A program made the position numbers and the translations under genes. A DNA stretch of 53,246 bases, from assembly GCF_001428025.1 (NCBI RefSeq), contig NZ_LMSC01000005.1, positions 174,717 through 227,962 on the forward strand, written 5' to 3'. Numbering within the stretch: position 1 is the stretch's first letter; each line of letters begins with the position of its first letter. This DNA is from Phycicoccus sp. Soil748 (GTDB lineage: Bacteria > Actinomycetota > Actinomycetes > Actinomycetales > Dermatophilaceae). Positions 26,120-36,115 of the stretch are shown here, piece by piece. A model generated the notes under the pieces. It saw only the letters and a program-made list of their open reading frames with translations, searched no databases and had not been told where the DNA came from.

Positions 26120-26161
26120 CATGGCTCCCGGGCTTTCTTGGGGGAGAGCTCGGGAGCCATG
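26120..26161. terminator. Long inverted repeat upstream of aqpZ
   Basis: Arms 26120-26136 and 26145-26161 match at 15 of 17 positions around an 8-nt loop. Lying 160 nt beyond the S10 terminator and 250 nt before aqpZ, it may be a second terminator or a structured operator/leader element. Confidence 0.5.
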
Positions 26162-26252
26162 GACTTTGGGATCTGGCTCCGCACATGGGGGTGTGCGTGG
26201 GTCCGGGCCGGGCGGCGCCCGACGTGGTGCCGCCCGACCCGGTCTCGCAGGG

Positions 26253-26298
26253 CACGAGGGGCGGTGGCGTCGCAGCGGCGACGGCACCGCCCCTCGTG
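26253..26298 (-). terminator. Terminator of the S10 peptidase gene
   Basis: The outer 14-bp stem is perfect, followed by one G-G mismatch and a further perfect 6-bp stem closing an AGCG tetraloop. It begins 18 nt after the stop codon. No U tract follows on the minus strand. Confidence 0.85.
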
Positions 26299-26316
26299 GC
26301 GTCTGCGGTGGTCCGC

Positions 26317-27870
26317 TCAGCGCCCGCTGGCGCGGGTGACGAAGTCGGCGAGGTCGCGGCTCTGCTGCAGGCGCGACGGCTCGTGGACGTACATCATGTG
26401 CCCCGCCTCGTAGTAGGCGTGCTCGATGTTGTCCTGCAGGGCTGCCGGCACCTGCAGGTGCGCGACGACGTCCTGTGCCCCGTAGTACGGGGTGGCGCCG
26501 TCGTGGTACCCGTAGGCGATGTGCACCTTGAGGTGGGGGTTGCCGCGCATCGCCCGGGCGAGCTTGTCCGAGACGTCGACCGGCTTGCCCTCGAACTCCT
26601 TGTAGGACCAGTCCGTGGCCGCCTGCCGGGAGAAGACGGCGTAGGGCAGCTCGTTGCGGTAGCCGAGCTCGTCGCGCACGTAGTGGTTCCATGCCGCGGA
26701 GTAGGGCCCGAGGATCGCGTCCATGGACGGGTCGGCGTCCCAGGTCTCGGCGTTGCCCGACGCCAGGGGGCCGGTGAAGCGGCTGTCGAGGCGACCGGTG
26801 GCCAGGCCCTGGTCGCGCAGCAGCTCGGTGAAGAACCGCACGTGCTCGATCCGCAGGTCGGCCCGGTCCACGTAGGTCGGGGACAAGCCGGTCAGCGCAG
26901 CGACCTTCGCGACGTGCTCCGCGCGCTCGGTCGCGGTCAGCCGCGACCCGCGGGACAGGGCCCACGGGTAGTCGCGCGCTGCATACTCCTCGGCCTCGGC
27001 GAGCACGGTGCGCAGCGACCTCCGGCCGTGCTTGCCGTGGTGGTGCGCGGTGGCGGCGTACGTCGGCAGGTAGTCGACGTGCGCGCGGTCGTTCCTGAAC
27101 TCGAACTCCACCGTGGCCAGGTCGAGCACTGAGCTGATGAGCATGAGCCCGTTGAGGTAGAGGCCGTGGCGCGCCTGCAGGTGCTCGGCGAGCGCGGCAG
27201 CACGGATGGTGCCGTAGGACTCGCCGGCGATGAACTTCGGTGACAGCCAACGGTTGTGGCGCGTGGTCCACAGCCGGATGAGCTCGCCGACGCTCTCGAT
27301 GTCGGCCGTGAAGTCGTGGTAGTCCTTGGCCTTGCCGCCCTCGACGGCCCGGGAGTAGCCGGTCGAGACCGGGTCGATGAAGACGAGGTCCGACACGGCG
27401 AGCAGGGAGTCGGGGTTGTCGAGCAGGCCGTACGGCGGCGGGGTCGGGGACCCGGCGTCGCCGGAGTCGACCCGACGGGGACCGAGCAGCCCGAGGTGCA
27501 GCCACACCGAGCTCGAGCCGGGACCGCCGTTGAACGCGAACGTGACCGGTCGCTGCGTGGTCCCCGGGGTGTCGACGACGTAGGACGTGATGCTCAGCTC
27601 CGCCTTGGCGTGGTGGCCCTTGAACACGGAGTCCTCGAAGACCTCCTCGCGCAGGACCACCCGACCAGTCGTGGCGGTGTAGCGCAGGCGACGTCGTCCC
27701 ACCGCGAGCGTGTGGTGGGTCTCGACGAGGTCGTCCTCCGGCGGGGCGGGGGTCGTCGTGACGGTCCGCGTGTCGGTGGTCGTCGTCACCGTGGCACCGG
27801 GCTCGGCGGCCGTGCCGGGGCCGGTACCGGGCGTGGTGGCGGACGGCTGGGCGGAGGAGTCCTCGGGCAT
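26317..27870 (-). CDS. S10 family serine carboxypeptidase-like protein
   Basis: 517 residues. Peptidase S10 features: FAFNGGPGSSS (oxyanion-side motif), the nucleophile S218 in GESYGT, the Asp segment HDGATPYYGA and the His segment GHMMYVH near the C-terminus. The first ~45 residues are a Thr/Pro/acidic low-complexity segment without a hydrophobic core, so no signal peptide is visible and the enzyme may be cytosolic or exported by another route. The ATG at 27870 is chosen because a TAGGGT -10 ends 7 nt before it. It probably trims C-terminal residues from peptides at acidic pH, as known members do. Monocistronic, divergent from exonuclease III. Confidence 0.9.
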   Translation of the reverse strand: MPEDSSAQPSATTPGTGPGTAAEPGATVTTTTDTRTVTTTPAPPEDDLVETHHTLAVGRRRLRYTATTGRVVLREEVFEDSVFKGHHAKAELSITSYVVDTPGTTQRPVTFAFNGGPGSSSVWLHLGLLGPRRVDSGDAGSPTPPPYGLLDNPDSLLAVSDLVFIDPVSTGYSRAVEGGKAKDYHDFTADIESVGELIRLWTTRHNRWLSPKFIAGESYGTIRAAALAEHLQARHGLYLNGLMLISSVLDLATVEFEFRNDRAHVDYLPTYAATAHHHGKHGRRSLRTVLAEAEEYAARDYPWALSRGSRLTATERAEHVAKVAALTGLSPTYVDRADLRIEHVRFFTELLRDQGLATGRLDSRFTGPLASGNAETWDADPSMDAILGPYSAAWNHYVRDELGYRNELPYAVFSRQAATDWSYKEFEGKPVDVSDKLARAMRGNPHLKVHIAYGYHDGATPYYGAQDVVAHLQVPAALQDNIEHAYYEAGHMMYVHEPSRLQQSRDLADFVTRASGR

Positions 27871-27877
27871 GCGCGTC

Positions 27878-27883
27878 ACCCTA
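27878..27883 (-). promoter_or_regulatory. -10 element TAGGGT, leaderless start of S10 peptidase gene
   Basis: On the minus strand TAGGGT is followed by 7 nt and the ATG at 27870. Confidence 0.55.
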
Positions 27884-27936
27884 GTGCGCGGGAGCGGCCA
27901 CAGGGGGCCGGTCATGAGGTACCGGGTGGCCCGCGC

Positions 27937-27942
27937 CAGAAT
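27937..27942 (+). promoter_or_regulatory. -10 element CAGAAT, leaderless start of exonuclease III gene
   Basis: CAGAAT ends 6 nt before the ATG at 27949. There is no ribosome binding site at that start. Confidence 0.45.
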
Positions 27943-27948
27943 GGTCGG

Positions 27949-28752
27949 ATGCGCCTGATCACCGCCAACGTCAACGGCATTCGCGCCGCGGCCCGCAGGG
28001 GAGGCGTCGCCTGGCTGGCAGCGCAGGGCGCCGACGTGCTGTGCCTGCAGGAGGTGCGGGCCGACGACGACCAGCTCGCTGCCGCGCTCGACGCGGACGG
28101 GTTCGCCGGGTGGCACGTGGCGCACACCGAGGCAGCGTCGAAGGGCCGCTCGGGCGTCGCGGTGGTCTCCCGTGACCCGCACCTGCGCGTCGGGACGTCG
28201 GTCGGGCCGCAGGAGTTCGACGGCCTGGGCCGCTGGCTGGAGGTCGACCTCGCCACCCCGGCCGGCCCGGTCACGGTGGTCTCGACCTACGTGCACACCG
28301 GCGAGGCAGGCACCCCACGGCAGGAGGAGAAGCTGCGCTTCCTCGATGCCGTCGACGCTCGGCTGCGGCGGTGGGCCGCGGATGGGGCCCTCGCCGTGGT
28401 CACCGGTGACCTCAACGTCGCCCACGCGGAGCACGACCTCAAGAACTGGAAGGGCAACCTCAAGAAGTCAGGGTTCCTGCCCGACGAGCGGGCCTACCTC
28501 GACCGGTGGTTCGCTGACGGCGAGTGGGCCGACGTGCACCGGACCCTGCACGGACCCGGTCCCGGTCCGTACACGTGGTGGTCGTGGCGGGGGAAGGCCT
28601 TCGACCACGACGCGGGCTGGCGGATCGACTACCAGCTTGCCAGCCGGCCCCTCGCGGACCGGGCGGTGCGCGCCTCGGTCGGCCGCGCGGCGGCATACGA
28701 CCAGCGCTGGTCCGACCACGCGGCCGTGACGGTCGACTACGACCTCGCCTGA
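27949..28752 (+). CDS. xthA: Exodeoxyribonuclease III (AP endonuclease family)
   Basis: 267 residues, typical size. The endonuclease/exonuclease/phosphatase signatures are all present: ITANVNGIRAA, the metal-binding glutamate in CLQEVR, GDLNVAHAEHDLKN, the W-x-RIDYQLAS segment and the catalytic SDHAAV at the end. It repairs abasic sites and removes blocked 3' ends. The ATG at 27949 is preceded by a -10 motif and no ribosome binding site, suggesting a leaderless mRNA. Its 3' end overlaps the convergent YunG-like gene by 16 bp. Confidence 0.95.
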   Translation: MRLITANVNGIRAAARRGGVAWLAAQGADVLCLQEVRADDDQLAAALDADGFAGWHVAHTEAASKGRSGVAVVSRDPHLRVGTSVGPQEFDGLGRWLEVDLATPAGPVTVVSTYVHTGEAGTPRQEEKLRFLDAVDARLRRWAADGALAVVTGDLNVAHAEHDLKNWKGNLKKSGFLPDERAYLDRWFADGEWADVHRTLHGPGPGPYTWWSWRGKAFDHDAGWRIDYQLASRPLADRAVRASVGRAAAYDQRWSDHAAVTVDYDLA

Positions 28753-29153
28753 CCCGGTCCGTCCTCGAGGGGTGGTGCGGCGAGTGATGCCAGCACGCGC
28801 TCGCGCAGGAGCTCGTACTGCTCGCGGTGGCGGCGAGGGCCCTCGGGCGGCCGGACGACCACCGTGCCGCCGACGACCTCCTCCTCGGGGAGGAACTGGT
28901 CGCCGGTGAGGTCGAGCTTCGCCCCGTCCGGCAGCACGTTCCAGTAGTGGTGGCCCACCTTGACACCGTCCACGTGGACCTCGGCGAGGACCAGGTCGCC
29001 GCCCAGCACGTCCTGCACGACCAGCGCCGTCATGCCGCACTGGTCGCGGGACGGGTTGTCCGGGCTCCACTCGTCCCGGCTGTCGGGGTAGCAGGTGTCA
29101 GGGCCCCAGGCCGACCGGAAGTGGGGGAGCAGGCCCTCGGCTGTCGTCGTCAT
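28737..29153 (-). CDS. YunG family protein
   Basis: 138 residues. The sequence CYPDSRDEWSPDNPSRDQCGMTALVVQD followed by GHHYWNVLPDG matches the YunG family of Bacillus and actinobacteria. The conserved Cys, His and Gln residues resemble a papain/transglutaminase-like arrangement, but no activity is established to my knowledge. The ATG at 29153 is preceded by CAGGGT ending 6 nt upstream. The gene overlaps the exonuclease III gene tail to tail by 16 bp. No signal peptide. Confidence 0.82.
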   Translation of the reverse strand: MTTTAEGLLPHFRSAWGPDTCYPDSRDEWSPDNPSRDQCGMTALVVQDVLGGDLVLAEVHVDGVKVGHHYWNVLPDGAKLDLTGDQFLPEEEVVGGTVVVRPPEGPRRHREQYELLRERVLASLAAPPLEDGPGQARS

Positions 29154-29159
29154 GCCCGC

Positions 29160-29165
29160 ACCCTG
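29160..29165 (-). promoter_or_regulatory. -10 element CAGGGT, leaderless start of YunG-like gene
   Basis: On the minus strand CAGGGT is followed by 6 nt and the ATG at 29153. Confidence 0.4.
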
Positions 29166-29211
29166 CCACCGACCCCCGACAGCGGTTCGGTCCACCGAGA
29201 CCCCCGCTGGG

Positions 29212-29252
29212 GCGGGTCGCGTCCGAGCCAGGGGCATCCGGACGCGACCCGC
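29212..29252 (-). terminator. Terminator of the bgaL-deoR-galT-galK operon
   Basis: Perfect 14-bp arms (29212-29225 and 29239-29252) around a 13-nt loop, 14 nt after the galK stop. No U tract. Confidence 0.8.
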
Positions 29253-29265
29253 GGTCAGGGATGGT

Positions 29266-31537
<2,272 letters not shown>

Positions 31538-31541
<4 letters not shown>

Positions 31542-32350
31542 GCCTGGCTCCTGGTGGTCCTGGCCGCTCGGGCGGTCGTGGGGGCGGCGAGGACGATCTC
31601 GACCCCGGCGTCGGTGAGCGCCTGCTGGGCCCGCGGGCCGAGGCCCGGGTCGGTGACCAGCAGGTCGACCGAACCCAGCGGGATGATGGTGCTGAGCCCC
31701 ACCGTGCCCCACTTGCTGTGGTCGGCGAGGACGCACACCTGGCGGGCCGTCTGGACGAGGGCCTGGTTGGTCTCCGCCTCGACGAGGTTGGGGGTGGTGA
31801 GGCCGGCGCGGGCGTCCATGCCGTGGACGCCGAGGAACAGCCGGTCGACGTGCAGCATGCGGAGGGCGGCCACGGCGACCGGCCCCACGAGGGCGTCGGA
31901 CGGGGTGCGGACACCGCCGGTGAGGACGACGGTCTGCCCCGGCGCGCCGGACTCGTGGAGCAGCTGCGCGACGGGCACCGAGTTGGTGACCACCGTGAGG
32001 TCCGGCACCGTGCGCACGGCCCGGGCGAACTCGTAGGTGGTCGTGCCGGCGGAGATGCCGATGGCGGCCCCGGGCTCGACGAGCTGTGCGGCTGCCATGG
32101 CGATGGCGTTCTTCTGGACCTGCATGAGGGCGGACTTCGCCGTGAAGCCGGGCTCCTCGCTCGAGCGGCCGCCGACGGCGAGCGCCCCGCCGTGGACGCG
32201 CTCGACGAGCCCCTCGGTGGCGAGCTGCTCGATGTCGCGACGGACGGTCATGTCGGAGACGCCGAGCTGCTCCACGAGCTCGGACACGCGCACAGCACCG
32301 CTGTCCTCGACGAGGCCGAGGATGGTCGCGCGACGCTGGCTGGCGAGCAC
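31538..32350 (-). CDS. DeoR/GlpR family transcriptional regulator
   Basis: 270 residues. An N-terminal DeoR-type winged helix (RRATILGLVEDSGAVRVSEL then SDMTVRRDIEQLATEGLVERVHGG) is followed by a DeoR C-terminal sugar-phosphate sensor domain (GAAIGISAGTTTYEFARA, ADHSKWG). Such proteins usually repress sugar operons and release DNA on binding a phosphosugar. The GTG at 32350 overlaps the bgaL TAG by one base. The most likely targets are the two similar GGTTTTTG-containing sites in the bgaL / binding-protein intergenic region. A galactose-derived phosphosugar as effector is inferred. Confidence 0.93.
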
Positions 32351-34335
32351 TAGGCCTCCCTGACCACCGCGACGGCGCCGGGCGCGAGACCGGTGGTCGA
32401 GGTGAACTCGCGGTCGGCCACGAGGTCGTGGCCCTTGACCGGGACGTGCTGCTCGGTGCCGGTGTCGTTGACGAGGAAGACCCAGGAGCCGCTCTCGCTG
32501 CGGCGGCGCACTGCCTCCACGCCTGCGGGGACCTCGACCACCGGCGTGACGCTACCGGCCGCCGTGACCTGCTCGAGCAGCGCCCCGAGCGAGGCGTCGT
32601 CGAGCAGCGTGCTGAGGTACCACGCGGCTCCGGTACCGGTCGCGCGGCGCGTGAGCGCGGGGCGGCCGGCGAGGGGCCCGGAGGTGTAGCGCTGCAGCAC
32701 CTCTGCGTCGACGGGGGTCACGTCCTCGGACCAGAGCCTGCCCGTGCCCGCGTCGAGGGCGACCTCCTCGCCGACGAGGAGGGGGAAGAACTCCTCGACG
32801 CGGACGCCGAGCAGGTCGCGGAAGGCCCCGGGGTAGCCGCCGAGGCGCACGTGGTCGTCCTCGTCGCTGATCCCGGAGAAGAAGGTCACCAGCACCTGGG
32901 CGCCCGCCTCGGCCGCGGCACCGACCGCGGCGGCGTGCTCGTCGCTGACGAGGTAGAGGGTGGGCACGACGACGACCTTGTAGGCCGTGAGGTCGGCGCT
33001 GGGGTGGACCACGTCGGCCGTGATGCCCCGCTCACGCAGCAGCCGGTGGACGGCGTGCGGGGTCGTGGCGTAGCCGAGGGCGCTCGACGGCATCGCCGGA
33101 CCGGAGGCGGCCCACTGCGCCTGGTAGTCCCAGAGGATCGCGACCTCGGCCTCCACGCGGGAGCCGAGGGCCTCACCGAGCCGCTGGGCGACCCGGCCGA
33201 GCTCGACGACCTCGCGGAACCGCGCGCTGTCCCGACCCGCGTGGGGCACGAGGGCGGAGTGGAACTTCTCCGACCCGGAGCGCGACTGCCGCCACTGGAA
33301 GAAGCCGAGGGTGTCGGCTCCGCGGGCCACGTGGGCCAGGCTGTCGCGCAGCGTGCCGCCGGGGACCTTGGCCGGGTTGACCGGCTGCCAGTTGACCGCG
33401 CTGGTCGAGTGCTCCATGAGCATCCACGGCCGGCCGCCGGCGAGCCCGCGGGTGAGGTCACCGCTGAAGGCCAGCTCGGCCCTGGGGTCCTCGAGCGCGG
33501 CGACGACGTAGTGGTCCGTGCTGACGACGTCCTGCTCGCCCGCCCACTGGTGGTAGTCGAGGTGGTCGAAGTGGGCCAGCGTCATGAAGTTCGTCGTCAC
33601 CGGGACGCCGGGCGACAGCTCGTTCAGCACCGCCTTCTCGCTGCGGTAGAAGTCGAGCAGGGTGTCCGACTGGAACCGCTTGTAGTCGAGCACGTGCGTG
33701 GGGTTGGCGAAGGTGGTCGTCAGCCGCGGCGGGAGGACCTGCCCCCAGTCGGTGTAGCGCTGGCTCCAGAAGGCCGTGCCCCACGCGTCATTGAGCCGCT
33801 CGAGCGTCTCGTGCCGCCGCTGCAGCCAGACCCGGAAGCCGGCGGCGCAGGTGTCGCAGTAGCAGGGGATGTTGTGGCAGGCGTACTCGTTGGAGACGTG
33901 CCACATCGCCAGCGCCGGGTGGTCGTGGTAGCGCTGGGCGAGCTGCGTGGTCAGGGCCAGGGCGAAGTCGCGGTAGACGGGCGAGCTCGGGCACCAGGCC
34001 TGCCGGCTGCCGGGCCACAGCGTGTGCCCCTCGTGGTCGACGGGGAGGATCTCCGGGTGCGCCGCCGACAGCCACGGGGGAGGGGTGGCCGTGGCGGTGG
34101 CGAGGTCGACCGCGATGTCGTTGGCGTGCAGCATCTCCATGATGTCGTCGAGCCAGGCGAAGTCGTACTCGCCCTTCGCGGGCTCGAGCCACGACCACGA
34201 GAAGACTCCCAGGGTGACGAAGGAGACGCCTGCCTCGCGCATGAGCTCCATGTCCTCGGACCAGACCTCGCGCGGCCACTGCTCCGGGTTGTAGTCGCCG
34301 CCGAGGGCGACCTGACGGTTCGGCCATGAACGCAT
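32350..34335 (-). CDS. Beta-galactosidase, GH42
   Basis: 661 residues, standard for GH42. The acid/base is E150 in WHVSNEYACHN and the nucleophile is E308 in WMLMEHSTSAVNW. The zinc-site cysteines of the family (CHNIPCYCDTC plus AWCPSSP) are intact, and domain B/trimerisation and C-terminal beta domains follow. There is no signal peptide, so it acts in the cytosol on imported galactosides. The ATG at 34335 gives MRSWPNRQVALGGDYNPEQWP; a TTGACA -35 overlaps the operator candidate about 35 nt upstream. First gene of the operon with deoR, galT and galK. Confidence 0.96.
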   Translation of the reverse strand: MRSWPNRQVALGGDYNPEQWPREVWSEDMELMREAGVSFVTLGVFSWSWLEPAKGEYDFAWLDDIMEMLHANDIAVDLATATATPPPWLSAAHPEILPVDHEGHTLWPGSRQAWCPSSPVYRDFALALTTQLAQRYHDHPALAMWHVSNEYACHNIPCYCDTCAAGFRVWLQRRHETLERLNDAWGTAFWSQRYTDWGQVLPPRLTTTFANPTHVLDYKRFQSDTLLDFYRSEKAVLNELSPGVPVTTNFMTLAHFDHLDYHQWAGEQDVVSTDHYVVAALEDPRAELAFSGDLTRGLAGGRPWMLMEHSTSAVNWQPVNPAKVPGGTLRDSLAHVARGADTLGFFQWRQSRSGSEKFHSALVPHAGRDSARFREVVELGRVAQRLGEALGSRVEAEVAILWDYQAQWAASGPAMPSSALGYATTPHAVHRLLRERGITADVVHPSADLTAYKVVVVPTLYLVSDEHAAAVGAAAEAGAQVLVTFFSGISDEDDHVRLGGYPGAFRDLLGVRVEEFFPLLVGEEVALDAGTGRLWSEDVTPVDAEVLQRYTSGPLAGRPALTRRATGTGAAWYLSTLLDDASLGALLEQVTAAGSVTPVVEVPAGVEAVRRRSESGSWVFLVNDTGTEQHVPVKGHDLVADREFTSTTGLAPGAVAVVREA

Positions 34336-34366
34336 GCGGCACAGTCTCGTCCCGCCCACAGGGCGA

Positions 34367-34384
34367 TGTCAACAAAAACCAACA
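34367..34384 (-). promoter_or_regulatory. DeoR-type operator candidate, bgaL side
   Basis: On the minus strand this reads TGTTGGTTTTTGTTGACA. It overlaps the -35 of bgaL. It shares TG[T/A]TGGTTTTTG[T/A]T with the plus-strand site at 34622-34639, and GT-rich direct-repeat sites of this kind are typical for DeoR-family repressors. Confidence 0.55.
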
Positions 34385-34621
34385 TGTGCGTCCGTGGCTG
34401 CGGAAGGCCTTGACCAGCGGCGGTCGGCGGGGCGGTTGCGTCCGAGCGACCCCTGCCCGTTCTGCACCATTGCTGCAGGCTTGTTCTCCCGTGGTTGAGC
34501 CATATTCGGCGGTATCGAGCCCATGCCGACCGTCGTCGGCGGCCTCGTCGGGCGCGGCGCCACATCGTGATGGGCAAACCCTTGACAGGCGCTGGTCGGC
34601 AGCGCCATCCTCGGAACTTGT

Positions 34622-34639
34622 TGATGGTTTTTGATCGAA
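34622..34639 (+). promoter_or_regulatory. DeoR-type operator candidate, transporter side
   Basis: TGATGGTTTTTGATCGAA, 13 of 18 positions identical to the inverted-orientation site near bgaL, core GGTTTTTG identical. It lies just downstream of the predicted transcription start, a position suited to repression. Confidence 0.55.
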
Positions 34640-34698
34640 TCTGTCGGATGACGGAGTCAGCCATCGCACCGGTGCAACCGTGTCAAAGGAGACCCGAA

Positions 34699-36045
34699 AT
34701 GACCCGCCCGACCTCTGAGGCCGAGTACCTCGCCAGCCTCGTCCCCGCCTCCGTCCGCGGTGTCAGCCGTCGGACCCTCCTGCGCGGCGCCCTGGGCGCC
34801 GGCACCCTCCTCGCCGCCCCGTCCCTGCTCGCAGCCTGTGGTGGTGGCGGCAGCACCTCGACCGGCGGCAAGGCCACCGGCACCGTCACGATCGGCTCGA
34901 ACCAGTCCGACGCCGTGCCGAAGGCCGCCATCCAGGCCGTGATGGACGCCTTCCAGAAGGCGAACTCCGGCCTGACCACCAAGATCAACACGATCGACCA
35001 CAACTCCTTCCAGGAGAACATCAACAACTACCTGCAGGGCTCGCCCGACGACGTGTGGATGTGGTTCTCCGGCTACCGCATGCGGTTCTTCGCCTCCAAG
35101 GGACTCGCCGGTGATGTCTCCGACGTCTGGAAGGACCTCGCGGGCATGTCCGACGCGCTGAAGAAGGCGTCGACCGGCGACGACGGCAAGCAGTACTTCG
35201 TGCCCTCGACCTACTACCCGTGGGCGATGTTCTACCGCAAGAGCGTCTTCGAGAAGTTCGGCTACACCGAGCCCAAGACGCTCGACGAGTTCAAGACCCT
35301 CGGCACCCAGATGAAGAAGGACGGCCTCGTCCCGATCGCCTTCGGCGACAAGGACGGCTGGCCCGCGATGGGCACCTTCGACCAGCTCAACCTGCGCGTC
35401 AACGGCTACCAGTTCCACGTCGACCTCATGGCCGGCAAGGAGGCCTGGAACGGCGACAAGGTCAAGAAGGTCTTCGACACCTGGGCCGGCCTGCTCGACC
35501 TGCACCAGCCCGACGCCCTCGGCCGCACCTGGCAGGAGGCCGCCCAGACGCTCCAGCAGAAGAAGGCCGGCACCTACCTGCTCGGCTCGTTCGTCGCCCA
35601 GCAGTTCAGCAAGGGTGCCGAGCAGGACGACCTGACGTTCTTCAACTTCCCCGAGATCGACTCGACCATCGGCGCCGACGCGATCGAGGCGCCCATCGAC
35701 GGCTACATGATGGCCAAGCGCCCGAAGAACGAGGCGGGCGCCAAGAAGCTCCTCGGCTACGTCGGTTCGGCGGACGCCCAGAACATCGTCGTCAAGGCCG
35801 ACCCGAGCGTCATCGCGACGAACGACAAGGCCGACCAGGCCTCCTACACCGCCCTCCAGAAGAAGTCGGTGGAGTTCGTCTCGCAGGCCAAGTCCATCGC
35901 CCAGTTCATGGACCGCGACACCCGGCCCGACTTCGCCTCCACGGTGATGATCCCGGCCATCCAGTCCTTCCTGAAGAACCCCAAGGACATCGACGGCCTG
36001 GTCAACAGCATCGAGAACCAGAAGAAGAGCATCTTCAGCTCCTGA
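34699..36045 (+). CDS. ABC sugar-binding lipoprotein
   Basis: 448 residues. The N-terminus carries both a twin-arginine-like SRRTLLRGALGAG and a lipobox LAAC followed by a Gly/Ser linker, so it is probably exported as a lipoprotein, possibly by Tat. The mature part is a family 1 extracellular solute-binding protein (PDDVWMWFSGYRMRFFASKG, AEQDDLTFFNFPEID). The ATG at 34699 has AAAGGAG 8 nt upstream; longer frames extend into the promoter and are rejected. It is the first gene of the transport operon, separated from the permeases by a hairpin. Genomic context with GH36 and GH42 points to raffinose-type or other galacto-oligosaccharides. Confidence 0.94.
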   Translation: MTRPTSEAEYLASLVPASVRGVSRRTLLRGALGAGTLLAAPSLLAACGGGGSTSTGGKATGTVTIGSNQSDAVPKAAIQAVMDAFQKANSGLTTKINTIDHNSFQENINNYLQGSPDDVWMWFSGYRMRFFASKGLAGDVSDVWKDLAGMSDALKKASTGDDGKQYFVPSTYYPWAMFYRKSVFEKFGYTEPKTLDEFKTLGTQMKKDGLVPIAFGDKDGWPAMGTFDQLNLRVNGYQFHVDLMAGKEAWNGDKVKKVFDTWAGLLDLHQPDALGRTWQEAAQTLQQKKAGTYLLGSFVAQQFSKGAEQDDLTFFNFPEIDSTIGADAIEAPIDGYMMAKRPKNEAGAKKLLGYVGSADAQNIVVKADPSVIATNDKADQASYTALQKKSVEFVSQAKSIAQFMDRDTRPDFASTVMIPAIQSFLKNPKDIDGLVNSIENQKKSIFSS

Positions 36046-36050
36046 GACCT

Positions 36051-36088
36051 GGGTCTGGGCAGGACGCCCCGGCATCCTGCCCAGACCC
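36051..36088 (+). terminator. Intra-operon hairpin after the binding-protein gene
   Basis: Perfect 14-bp arms (36051-36064 and 36075-36088) with a 10-nt loop. Located between the binding-protein stop and the first permease, it probably works as a partial terminator or 3' stabiliser, allowing more binding protein than permease. Confidence 0.75.
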
Positions 36089-36115
36089 GTCGCCGCCCCC
36101 ACCGAGGAGGTTCTC

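Larger units (their letters stand above)
25873..26316. other. 444-nt intergenic region upstream of aqpZ: two strong hairpins, no gene seen
   Basis: The region holds the aqpZ promoter/leader, a 17-nt-arm hairpin at 26120-26161 and a 46-nt hairpin at 26253-26298 directly after the S10 peptidase stop. Short frames here have no ribosome binding site or recognisable protein. A locally AT-richer, GAAA-containing stretch at about 26035-26115 is the likeliest promoter zone for aqpZ, but I see no clear -35/-10 pair. Confidence 0.6.
34336..34698. promoter_or_regulatory. 363-nt divergent promoter region of the galactoside locus
   Basis: No gene is seen. On the minus side the bgaL promoter has TTGACA (34367-34372, minus strand). 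On the plus side the transporter promoter has TTGACA at 34582-34587 with CATCCT 18 nt later as a weak -10. Each promoter carries one copy of a related operator candidate (separate entries). A strong AAAGGAG for the binding-protein gene lies at 34685-34691. Confidence 0.6.

Noticed and set aside
34495-34698. Extended N-terminus of the sugar-binding protein
   Set aside because: The upstream in-frame codons cross the promoter and operator region; a strong AAAGGAG and the signal peptide both fix the start at 34699.
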